Below are positions 18,198-25,937 of a stretch of 64,000 nt of DNA, in pieces. Every line of letters begins with the position of its first letter. The stretch's first letter is position 1. This DNA comes from Clostridium sp. 1001271B_151109_B4. GTDB lineage: Bacteria > Bacillota > Clostridia > Clostridiales > Clostridiaceae. The notes under the pieces are model-generated. The model did not search any database. It saw only the letters and a program-made list of their open reading frames with translations, and had not been told where the DNA came from. The stretch lies in assembly GCF_015670405.1 (NCBI RefSeq), contig NZ_JADPBQ010000001.1, forward strand, positions 42,271 through 106,270, given 5' to 3'. Both the position numbers and the translations under genes were made by a program.

Positions 18198-20438
18198 GTG
18201 GAGATTTCAAGAGAAGTTAATGAGATTATTTTAAAGGCATATGATTTTGCAAAAAGCAATAAAGATGAATTTGTAACAGCTGAACATTTATTATATGGAA
18301 TTACTTTTGAAGAGAGATTTATAAATGCTTTAAGAGAATTAAATGGGAATGCAATAGCTTTAAGAAAAAAGCTTGAAGAATATATTAGTGAGTATATAGA
18401 AGAAGGAAACACTGATAGCCCTGTTGAAAGCTATAGTTTTCAGCAAGCTATTATAATAGCTAGTGAACAAGCTGTATTTTCAAGTCAGAAAAGTATTACA
18501 ATGGAGCATTTAATTTCTGCAATATATGATTTGGAAAATAGTTATGCTTCTTTCTATTTACAAGAAAAAGGTATTGAAAAAAGAGATTTATTATATAAGC
18601 TTTGTCATGAAAATTATGATGGAAATGATTATATTCCTGAGGGTTTAATTTCAGAAGAAAATGAAGAGATTGATGATGATACAGATGGAAATAACAAAAA
18701 AGATTTAATTAAAATATTAACTGTAAATTTAAATGAGCAAGTAAAAGATGAAAATTCTGATCCACTAATAGGAAGAGAAGATATTTTAGAAAGAACAATA
18801 CAAATATTATGCAGAAGAACAAAGAATAATCCTATTCATGTAGGAGAGCCAGGTGTAGGAAAAACTGCAATAACTTTAGGGTTAGCAAAGCTTATAAATA
18901 GTGGTAATGTACCTGAAAAGTTGAAAAATGCAGAAGTATTTTCATTGGATATTGGAGCTGCATTAGCAGGAACAAAGTATAGAGGAGACTTTGAAGAAAG
19001 AATTAAGAAAGTTTTAAATGAAATAGAATTACATGAAAATCCAATTGTATATATAGATGAAATTCATAACATTGTTGGTGCAGGAGCTATAGATGGGGGG
19101 GCTTTAGATACATCCAATCTTTTAAAGCCATATTTAGTAGGTGGAAAAGTTAAATTTATAGGTGCTACAACTTTTGATGAATATAAAAAGTATTTTGAAA
19201 AAGATAAGGCGTTGAGTAGAAGATTTCAAATCATTGAAGTAAAAGAAACATCAATAGAAGAAACTATTAAAATACTAAATGGATTAAAATCAAATTATGA
19301 AAGCTATCACAATGTAAAATATACCAATAACGCAATAAAAGTAGCTGTTGAGTTAAGTAGTAAATATATAAATGATAGGTTTTTACCAGATAAGGCTATA
19401 GATATTATTGATGAAGCAGGGGCATATTCAGCAATGAATAGAAGAGATTTAAAAGAAGTCTTAATAGACGAGAAAGCAATTGAAGATGTCATTTCAAGAA
19501 TATGTCATATACCTAAGAATACTGTGGAAAAAGATGAAGTTTCATCATTAATGGATTTAGAAAAGAATCTTGAAAGTAATATATTTGGACAAGATAAGGC
19601 AATACATGAAGTTGTAAGATGTATTAAAATTTCAAGAGCCGGATTAAATAATGAAAATAAACCAATAAGTTCATTGCTATTTGTTGGTCCGACAGGAGTA
19701 GGAAAGACTGAGGTAGCTAAGACTTTAGCTGATAGTTTAGGAGTCAAATTAATTAGATTTGATATGAGTGAGTATGCTGAAAAGCATGCAGCAGCTAAGC
19801 TTATAGGAGCACCTCCAGGATATGTGGGATATGAAGAAGGTGGACTTTTAACAGATACTATAAGGAAAAATCCATATTGTGTTTTATTATTAGACGAAGT
19901 TGAAAAGGCTCATCCTGATATATTAAATGTTTTACTTCAAGTTATGGATTATGCAACATTGAGTGATAATCAAGGAAGAAAAGCTGACTTTAGAAATGTT
20001 GTATTAATAATGACTTCTAATGCTGGAGCCAAGGATATTGGTAAAAGTATAATTGGGTTTGGTGAAAGAATTATTCAAGGAGAAGCAATTATGGAAGAAG
20101 TTAAAAAATTCTTCACTCCTGAATTTAGAAATAGATTAGATAAAATAGTTGTATTTAATCATTTGAACAAAGAAATGGCATTAAATATTGCAAGAAGAGA
20201 ATTAAAGAAGTTTAATGAACAACTATTAAAGAAAAATGTTAAGGTTAACTTTGATGAGGAGTGTATTAAATTCATTGCCAAAAATGGAACGTCCCAAGAG
20301 TATGGAGCTAGAGAAATACTTAGAATTATTAATCAAGAAATTAAACCAATGCTTGTAGATGAAATTCTTTTCGGAAAACTAAGTAATGGCGGGGAATTAG
20401 CTGTTAGTGTTGTAGGGGATAAATTTATTTATAGTTAA
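18198..20438 (+). CDS. clpA: ATP-dependent Clp protease ATP-binding subunit ClpA
   Basis: Class I AAA+ unfoldase that feeds ClpP. Order: Clp N-domain (1-145), first AAA+ with Walker A GEPGVGKT near residue 216 and Walker B VYIDEIHN, second AAA+ with Walker A GPTGVGKT near 496 and Walker B LLLDEVEKAHP, then the D2-small domain. There is no ClpB/ClpC-type middle coiled-coil, and clpS is adjacent, both favouring ClpA. GTG start behind GAGGAGG (18184-18190). 746 residues, near E. coli ClpA (758). clpP is not in the window. Confidence 0.95.
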   Translation: MEISREVNEIILKAYDFAKSNKDEFVTAEHLLYGITFEERFINALRELNGNAIALRKKLEEYISEYIEEGNTDSPVESYSFQQAIIIASEQAVFSSQKSITMEHLISAIYDLENSYASFYLQEKGIEKRDLLYKLCHENYDGNDYIPEGLISEENEEIDDDTDGNNKKDLIKILTVNLNEQVKDENSDPLIGREDILERTIQILCRRTKNNPIHVGEPGVGKTAITLGLAKLINSGNVPEKLKNAEVFSLDIGAALAGTKYRGDFEERIKKVLNEIELHENPIVYIDEIHNIVGAGAIDGGALDTSNLLKPYLVGGKVKFIGATTFDEYKKYFEKDKALSRRFQIIEVKETSIEETIKILNGLKSNYESYHNVKYTNNAIKVAVELSSKYINDRFLPDKAIDIIDEAGAYSAMNRRDLKEVLIDEKAIEDVISRICHIPKNTVEKDEVSSLMDLEKNLESNIFGQDKAIHEVVRCIKISRAGLNNENKPISSLLFVGPTGVGKTEVAKTLADSLGVKLIRFDMSEYAEKHAAAKLIGAPPGYVGYEEGGLLTDTIRKNPYCVLLLDEVEKAHPDILNVLLQVMDYATLSDNQGRKADFRNVVLIMTSNAGAKDIGKSIIGFGERIIQGEAIMEEVKKFFTPEFRNRLDKIVVFNHLNKEMALNIARRELKKFNEQLLKKNVKVNFDEECIKFIAKNGTSQEYGAREILRIINQEIKPMLVDEILFGKLSNGGELAVSVVGDKFIYS

Positions 20439-20475
20439 TGCCTTTGGTAAAGTAAAAAGAAATTACTTTTAAAAT

Positions 20476-20535
20476 ACCCTCATATGTTTTAATTATAATT
20501 AATATAAATTATTATAATTAAGAATATATGGGGGT
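20476..20535 (+). promoter_or_regulatory. Long hairpin covering the ribosome binding site of the next gene
   Basis: ACCCTCATAT (20476-20485) pairs with ATATGGGGGT (20526-20535), one U-G wobble; further in, TTAATTATAAT (20489-20499) pairs perfectly with ATTATAATTAA (20511-20521). The 3' arm contains the GGGGGT ribosome binding site of the gene at 20542. Two TATAAT boxes also lie inside, so it may instead be a promoter/operator palindrome. Confidence 0.55.
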
Positions 20536-20541
20536 TAAATA

Positions 20542-20976
20542 ATGGATAACGTATTAAACATTGAGAAGTGTAAAATCTGTGGTGGATTAGTTAGAATAGA
20601 AAGCACAGCATTTAGAACCAGTAAACTTTGTACTTGCTGTGGATATTTTTATAATAAAGAGAAAAATATAAGTGAAGAAAAATGTGAATGTAGCAGTTGC
20701 AATGAGGAAAATTATGATTTGGAAAAGGTTACAGAAAGTTCAAATCCATGTGGGGCTTATAAATTAGTTACTATAAGTGGAGTTGCTAAAAGTGGAACGT
20801 TAGGAGAAAACTTAAGTGAAGAAGAAGTTTTAAGGATGTTTAATTTTAGCGATACATCAAGATTAAATATGAATAAAACGTATATTAATTATAGAAATCC
20901 AAAAACAAATGAGTTTAAAGTTATTTTTGGAAATGGTAAGCCAGAAACATATAATGAGTTTGTTGGAAAGTTATAA
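20542..20976 (+). CDS. Cysteine-rich protein with zinc-ribbon-like N-terminus
   Basis: 144 residues, not recognised. The first half has paired cysteines spaced as metal ligands: CKICGG (8-13), CTCCGY (about 32-37), and CECSSC (about 49-54). The second half (KLVTISGVAKSGTLGENLSEEEV onward) has none of these and looks like a separate small domain ending in a MNKTYINYRNP strand region. No membrane segment. Preceded by the hairpin at 20476-20535 and followed by a terminator, so it is a separately regulated single gene. Confidence 0.65.
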   Translation: MDNVLNIEKCKICGGLVRIESTAFRTSKLCTCCGYFYNKEKNISEEKCECSSCNEENYDLEKVTESSNPCGAYKLVTISGVAKSGTLGENLSEEEVLRMFNFSDTSRLNMNKTYINYRNPKTNEFKVIFGNGKPETYNEFVGKL

Positions 20977-21004
20977 AAATATATTTTTTACTATATGAAA
21001 ATTA

Positions 21005-21056
21005 AAAAAATAGAGTTTACTTTTATCAAAGAGATATAAGTAAACTCTATTTTTAT
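21005..21056 (+). terminator. Bidirectional terminator between convergent genes
   Basis: TAGAGTTTACTT (21011-21022) / AAGTAAACTCTA (21038-21049), with A-run before and T-run after, so it can work on both strands; it reaches the stop codon of the TSUP gene. Confidence 0.85.
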
Positions 21057-21808
21057 AATAATCCTAAAATCATGTATATAGCTATTAGTATAGAAAATAT
21101 AGCAACACATTTTTTTAAAATATCTACGTTAACTTTAGTAGAGTATTTAGTTCCTATTAATACACCTATAGTTTGGAATAAGATACTTATTATTAAGAAT
21201 AAAAATATGTTATTTTCATTTCGGGCATGGAGTATATATCCTATACAAGCTGGCAAAGCAATAAATATAGAGTCAAATAAACTTACAGCTATGGCTATTC
21301 TAATAGACATACCTAAGCTAACTAAAATAGGCATAACTAGTATAGGACCACCAGCACCAGATAATGAGCATATAGTACCTGTAATTATTCCAAAGAATAT
21401 TATAAAAAGTTTATTATTGAGTAATTTACTATCACCATTATTATTTTCTTTATTTTTTCTTATAAGTATGGATAAACCCGAGCAAAGAACAACTAAATAT
21501 AAAAATAGTTTAGCAGTTTCAAGAGAAATCATGGAATTAAGCTGTACTCCTAATATAGAACCAATAAAGCTTCCTATACTAACTATTATTCCAAAGGATA
21601 TATTTAAGTTACCACTCTTATTGTATCTATATGCTCCTATGATTCCAGAGGTAAGAAATGATGCAAAACTTAAAGCTAAAGCTGTGCTTAAGTTAAGCTT
21701 AAGATATCCAACAAAAATTATAGGAAGCAAAAATCCTGCTATACCAGATATACCAACTAGTGTACCAACTATAATATTAGCCAGTGCTATTATAAAAACA
21801 TCCATCAT
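21053..21808 (-). CDS. TSUP (TauE/SafE) family membrane permease
   Basis: 251-residue integral membrane protein with about eight hydrophobic segments arranged as two repeats; each half begins with a conserved small-residue loop (GTLVGISGIAGFLLP; GTICSLSGAGGPILV), typical of TSUP transporters for sulfite, sulfonates or other small anions. Last gene of a minus-strand cluster starting at 24423, 10 bases from the amidohydrolase. Start ATG 21808 or ATG 21805 (AAAGGAG upstream). The substrate is unknown; context suggests the substrate or product of the amidohydrolase. Confidence 0.85.
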   Translation of the reverse strand: MMDVFIIALANIIVGTLVGISGIAGFLLPIIFVGYLKLNLSTALALSFASFLTSGIIGAYRYNKSGNLNISFGIIVSIGSFIGSILGVQLNSMISLETAKLFLYLVVLCSGLSILIRKNKENNNGDSKLLNNKLFIIFFGIITGTICSLSGAGGPILVMPILVSLGMSIRIAIAVSLFDSIFIALPACIGYILHARNENNIFLFLIISILFQTIGVLIGTKYSTKVNVDILKKCVAIFSILIAIYMILGLL

Positions 21809-21817
21809 AATACTCCT

Positions 21818-23131
21818 TTATTTATTATCTATAAAGTATTTTTTAGCTTCATAAAGAATTTTTTCTTCATCTAAAGTTAAAACTTCTCTATTTTTCATAA
21901 TAATTTTACCATTAATTATGGTATGAATAACATCATTACCATTTACACTTTCAACTATAGTGTTTACTATATTATTAGTAGGAGAAAGGTGAGGTTGATT
22001 TAAGTCAATTGCAATTAAATCAGCTAAGTTATTTGGTTTTAATATTCCTAAATTATTATGTTGCATTGTAATTCCACCATTTTCAGTAGCCATTTTTAAA
22101 AGGGATTTAGCTGGCATTATTGAGGGATTACAGTTTTTAACTCCATAGTGTAAATTCATTATAGAGCGAAATACCTTCATTTCTTGGAATATACTCATTC
22201 CACCATGAGCGGCTCCGTCTGAGCCTAAAGAAACGTTAATTCCTTTTTGTAGAAGGCTAGGAGTATTAGGAATTCCTTTTCCGCAATTACTAAAAGGACA
22301 ATGAACAACACTAGAATTATTTTCTTTTAAAATATCAATTTCATTATCAGATAAAAAAATACTATGAGCACTTATGAACTTATCGTTTAATAAATTTTCT
22401 TTGTTTAAAAATTCTAGAGGCCTACATTGATATTTTTCTAAAAAGAAATTAATTTCATTTGGATATTCATTCATATGAGCTTCTACGGGTATATTTTTTT
22501 CTTTTGCATCCGAAAATACATTTTTTATTAATTCTTCAGAACAAGATATTAAAGATCTTAGTGAATAAAATACCTGTAATCTTTTATCTCCTGTATTATG
22601 AAAGTTATTATATAATGAGTTTAAATTTTTTAATGCTTCTTGAGTAGTAGTTCTAATAGATTGTGGCAAATTTTGATTATCCATAGTAGAACAACTTAAA
22701 GCACCTCTAAGGCCAGATTTAATATAAACTTCAGCGGCATCATCCATAAATATTCCCCCCGCATCGATAAAGGAAGTTGTTCCACACTTTATCATTTCTA
22801 AACTACTAAGACTTGTGCTTAAATTTACTTTAGATCTTGTTAATGTACTTTCAAAAGGGAGCATGATTCTTGTCCAAATCATTGGTAACTCATCTAATAT
22901 TTTACCTTTAAGTAATTGCTGACATGTATGCATATGTGAGTCTGTTAATCCAGGCATCCACAATAGGTTTTTACCATCTATTATGGATTCAGGATTATAA
23001 TTACTTGAGTCCTTAGTTATTTCAAATATGTATTTATCTTTTATTATTATATTTATATCTTCAATTACTTCTAAATTTTCATTAAGATAAGAAGTATTTT
23101 TTATTAAAATATCACAAAATAATTTATTCAT
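21818..23131 (-). CDS. Amidohydrolase of the ATZ/TRZ-deaminase type
   Basis: 437-residue metal-dependent hydrolase. Motifs: MPGLTDSHMH with metal ligands H66 and H68, EAHMNE (third His), SAHSIFLSDNE, HCPFSNCGKG, and SLGSDGAAHGG with the catalytic Asp. This order matches the subfamily of S-adenosylhomocysteine/methylthioadenosine deaminases, guanine deaminases and chlorohydrolases, which hydrolytically remove amino groups from heterocycles. Which substrate is used cannot be told. It sits between membrane proteins, suggesting catabolism of an imported compound. Confidence 0.85.
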   Translation of the reverse strand: MNKLFCDILIKNTSYLNENLEVIEDINIIIKDKYIFEITKDSSNYNPESIIDGKNLLWMPGLTDSHMHTCQQLLKGKILDELPMIWTRIMLPFESTLTRSKVNLSTSLSSLEMIKCGTTSFIDAGGIFMDDAAEVYIKSGLRGALSCSTMDNQNLPQSIRTTTQEALKNLNSLYNNFHNTGDKRLQVFYSLRSLISCSEELIKNVFSDAKEKNIPVEAHMNEYPNEINFFLEKYQCRPLEFLNKENLLNDKFISAHSIFLSDNEIDILKENNSSVVHCPFSNCGKGIPNTPSLLQKGINVSLGSDGAAHGGMSIFQEMKVFRSIMNLHYGVKNCNPSIMPAKSLLKMATENGGITMQHNNLGILKPNNLADLIAIDLNQPHLSPTNNIVNTIVESVNGNDVIHTIINGKIIMKNREVLTLDEEKILYEAKKYFIDNK

Positions 23132-23141
23132 TTTATGCTCC

Positions 23142-23588
23142 TTATATTGTATTGGTAATTTTTAATATAATTTGAGATACAACAGCTGAACCAAAGAATG
23201 TTCCTGTCATAACAAATATAGCTATTATTATCATTTTCCAGCCTTGCTTTGCAAATGATTTTATATCACTACCAATAGAGATTCCAGCAAAGGCACCAAC
23301 TAAAGTTAGTGGAGCTGAAAAATTAATCTTATTAGCTGAATTTATAACAAATTCAGAAATAGGAGAAATAGGTGAAGCTAGAAATAATCCTATAATGGAA
23401 CAATATGCAACTATAGGTAACTTAAATGGTAGAATTTTAGAAAGTACAATGCTAATTAAAGATATTACTAGTAGAACTAATGCACCAGGCAATGATTCTA
23501 TTAATGATACTTTAAATCCTACAAAATTAGCTGTTATAATTCCAAGGCAAGCTATTAATAATAAAAATATCCATTCTTTATATCTCAT
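23142..23588 (-). CDS. Small integral membrane protein, partner of the DUF3100 protein
   Basis: 148 residues with four to five hydrophobic segments (about 5-25, 35-75, 90-110, 120-145), ending in a segment like FAKQGWKMIIIAIFVMTGTFFGSAV. Its start overlaps the DUF3100 gene by 11 bases, so the pair is translationally coupled and may form one two-subunit transporter. I do not recognise a family with confidence. Confidence 0.7.
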   Translation of the reverse strand: MRYKEWIFLLLIACLGIITANFVGFKVSLIESLPGALVLLVISLISIVLSKILPFKLPIVAYCSIIGLFLASPISPISEFVINSANKINFSAPLTLVGAFAGISIGSDIKSFAKQGWKMIIIAIFVMTGTFFGSAVVSQIILKITNTI

Positions 23589-24423
23589 TTACTACATCTC
23601 CTTTTTCCTTTTTTAGTTTAGATATTCTAGGTTCTAAGATACTATAAAGTTTATTGCATAAAGGAATTGCTATGAATATGGCTACATAGATTCCTGTAAT
23701 ACCAGATAAAGTTTCACTAGCACTAGCCAAAGCAGATATTTGATCAGCCATAGCAGGATATATTTCGCTTAAGCTTGCAGTTGCTGAAGCCATCATTATA
23801 CCGGCTCCAACACCAGATGCCATTCCAAGTGCATAAGGATGAAATAAATTTAAAGAAGCAATTATAGTAGCCATAAAGCCAAAATAAATAGTTCCAATTA
23901 GCCCTCCAACAATATAAATTGATAAGCTTCCTTTTGCTTCAGAAGAATCAGAGCCATACATATTGGTGATTAGAGCTAAATTGCTTTCACGGTTTATAGA
24001 ATGAGTTGCACCAATAGCTTCTCTTTTTAATCCAAGTAATAGGGCTAATGGAAGTGCTATAATGATAGTTCCTAAATTACCTATTTCTTGAAGTAGTAGA
24101 GCTGGGCCAGCTTGAATAACAGTTGAAAGATTTGCGCCAGCGTTTATACCAAGTTTAGCAATAAAAGGGCAAATAGCAACAATTACTAGCTTTGAAGCAG
24201 CTTTAACTTCTTTTTTATTAAATATTTTAAAAACATCTGGTCCAGATATTATCCCAAGAAATAATGAATAAAATATTGGAAATAAAATTAATTGTCCATG
24301 ACCTAGAGGGATTTTTATTTGGCCAATAGAGTCAGCAATTAGTATAAAAATAAATGCAACGATAAAGAGTTTATACTCTGATTTTATTCTTTCGCTTAAA
24401 GATGAATAAGTATAGTTTTCCAT
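23578..24423 (-). CDS. DUF3100-type membrane protein
   Basis: 281 residues with about eight membrane segments and small-residue-rich loops (GMASGVGAGIMMASATASLSE; GINAGANLSTVIQAGPALLLQ) typical of transporter substrate sites. From memory this is the DUF3100 family, whose function is not established. First gene of the cluster DUF3100 - small membrane protein - amidohydrolase - TSUP, divergent from a Crp/Fnr regulator. The strong ribosome binding site (AGGAGAC) fixes the ATG. Confidence 0.75.
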   Translation of the reverse strand: MENYTYSSLSERIKSEYKLFIVAFIFILIADSIGQIKIPLGHGQLILFPIFYSLFLGIISGPDVFKIFNKKEVKAASKLVIVAICPFIAKLGINAGANLSTVIQAGPALLLQEIGNLGTIIIALPLALLLGLKREAIGATHSINRESNLALITNMYGSDSSEAKGSLSIYIVGGLIGTIYFGFMATIIASLNLFHPYALGMASGVGAGIMMASATASLSEIYPAMADQISALASASETLSGITGIYVAIFIAIPLCNKLYSILEPRISKLKKEKGDVVNEI

Positions 24424-24485
24424 AAAGTAGTCTCCTTTTTATAAAATTTATATTTAAATAGTACAATGGAAAAAAGAATAAAAAA

Positions 24486-24528
24486 AGGACAAATGGGACT
24501 TTTTATTAAAAAACTTTCGTATTATAAT
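24486..24528 (+). promoter_or_regulatory. Possible Crp-type operator and promoter between divergent genes
   Basis: TATAAT (24523-24528) faces the regulator gene but has no good -35. An imperfect inverted repeat AAAAGGAC-AAATG-GGACTTTT (about 24484-24504) covers the -35 position, with 6 of 8 arm positions matching. This fits an activator or autoregulatory site, but is inference. Confidence 0.35.
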
Positions 24529-24559
24529 GAATTATATTGAAAAAAAAAGAGGGAATGTT

Positions 24560-25255
24560 ATGGAATTTGAAGAACTTTTAGAAAAAATACCTGAAATGAA
24601 TGAATATTTAAAAAATATGCCAGAATATTTAAAATCAACTTGTATAATAAGAAAAGTTAGTCCAGGGGAAATTATTCATCAAAAGAATTACAAACTAGAT
24701 TATTTTGCTTTTGTATGTTCAGGGGAGCATAGAGTAATAAATGAGTTTGAAAATGGTAATGTATATATGATTGAGAAAAATGAGCCAATTGATTTTATAG
24801 GGGAAGTAACTATATTGGCTAAAGAGGAAAAAACATCTGTTACATTAGAAGCTACAACTGAGTGTATATTGTTACAAATTCCAAGAAATGATTTTGAGGA
24901 GTGGATAAAAAAAGATATACACTTATTAAGCCTTATAGCTAAAAAAGTAGCTTTTAAGTTATATAGGTCTTCCTCAAGGAGTGGTGCTAAGCTTTTTTAT
25001 CCACCCAATTTTATACTATTGGAGTTTATAATACAGTATGCAGAAATAAATAATATAGATGAGAAAAGAAATATAGTTATTCATTTAACTCGTGAGAAGT
25101 TATATGAAGAGCTTGGTATATCTGTGAAAACTATAAATAGGACAATAAAAAAACTAAAAGAAAGTGGATTTATAGATATTGTGAAAGGAAAAATATCTAT
25201 AAATAAGCAGCAACTTGAACTTGCTAAAAAGGGTCTAGAGCACATGAAAGAATAA
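24560..25255 (+). CDS. Crp/Fnr family transcriptional regulator
   Basis: 231 residues: cyclic-nucleotide-binding-like beta barrel (about 20-125; KVSPGEIIHQKNYKLDYFAFVCSG, GEVTILAKEEKTSVTLEATTECILL), dimer helix, and C-terminal HTH_Crp (about 170-220; LTREKLYEELGISVKTINRTIKKL). No Fnr-type cysteine cluster, so the effector is probably a small ligand. ATG 24560 chosen because AAAGAGGGAA precedes it; an upstream in-frame ATG (24527) falls right at the -10 box. Divergent placement suggests it controls the 24423-21053 cluster. Confidence 0.88.
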   Translation: MEFEELLEKIPEMNEYLKNMPEYLKSTCIIRKVSPGEIIHQKNYKLDYFAFVCSGEHRVINEFENGNVYMIEKNEPIDFIGEVTILAKEEKTSVTLEATTECILLQIPRNDFEEWIKKDIHLLSLIAKKVAFKLYRSSSRSGAKLFYPPNFILLEFIIQYAEINNIDEKRNIVIHLTREKLYEELGISVKTINRTIKKLKESGFIDIVKGKISINKQQLELAKKGLEHMKE

Positions 25256-25276
25256 GTGATTTTTCATGTTTTATTT
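25242..25276 (+). terminator. Terminator overlapping the end of the Crp-family gene
   Basis: ACATGAAA (25242-25249) / TTTCATGT (25262-25269) then TTTATTT. The 5' arm lies inside the last codons. Confidence 0.65.
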
Positions 25277-25402
25277 AACAATTCCTAAATAAGTACACTA
25301 GAACGAGAAAAATATATGTCTTATGCATTTATTAATAGATTCTTATGTTTAGAATATTGTATATAATAATTTAAAATAAATTTCAAAATTATAAGACATT
25401 TG

Positions 25403-25431
25403 TTGACAAAATAAAAAAAATATCATAATAT
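25403..25431 (+). promoter_or_regulatory. Sigma-A promoter of the valS T-box transcript
   Basis: TTGACA (25403-25408), 17-base spacer, TAATAT (25426-25431); the T-box leader starts just downstream. Confidence 0.8.
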
Positions 25432-25437
25432 AAAAAC

Positions 25438-25700
25438 AACTAAATATAAAAAAACAGTGATAAAGAGGAGTAAGGAATAGGACGTATTAAGAGAGGAAGG
25501 TCTAGGGTGTAAGCCTTCTATATGAAATATCCTGAAGGTAGCTTTTGAGTTTCTTTGGTGAAATAATAGTAATCAAAGACGGCATTCTAGTCGTTATATT
25601 AATTAAGAGCCTATAAGAAGTAAAGTGCTAATTTGCTTAGTAGGAATAAAGGTGGTACCGCGAGTCTTCGTCCTTTTTTTAGGACTAAGGCTCTTTTTTA
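25438..25700 (+). promoter_or_regulatory. T-box riboswitch, valine (GUA specifier)
   Basis: Leader RNA sensing uncharged tRNA-Val. The T-box sequence AAAGGTGGTACCGCG is at 25648-25662. The terminator stem follows at about 25662-25698 (GAGTCTT...AAGGCTC, T6). In stem I the specifier is read as GTA at 25538-25540 within TGAAGGTAGC, aligned with the same position of the pheS leader, where the codon is TTC. Ends 237 bases before valS. Confidence 0.92.
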
Positions 25701-25937
25701 TGCATGTTTATGGTATTTTATAAAGATATAAGGGTAAGGGAATTGAGTTAAAAATTAAATTATGGATATTATAATTAAAGTAATATCACTTTTATATGAG
25801 ATAAATGTGTTTTAATCTTTGATTAATATAGTAAATAAATACATTTAAAAACAAAAAATATTTTCATTTAAATTTGTAAAGTGGTCTTTATATTAAGAAC
25901 TTTAAATATATAAAAAACTATTCAGGAGGTTTTATTG

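Noticed and set aside
21072..21854. Long plus-strand open frame (260 codons) over the TSUP gene
   Set aside because: It is the antisense of a clear membrane transporter, has no ribosome binding site, and its translation shows no family features.
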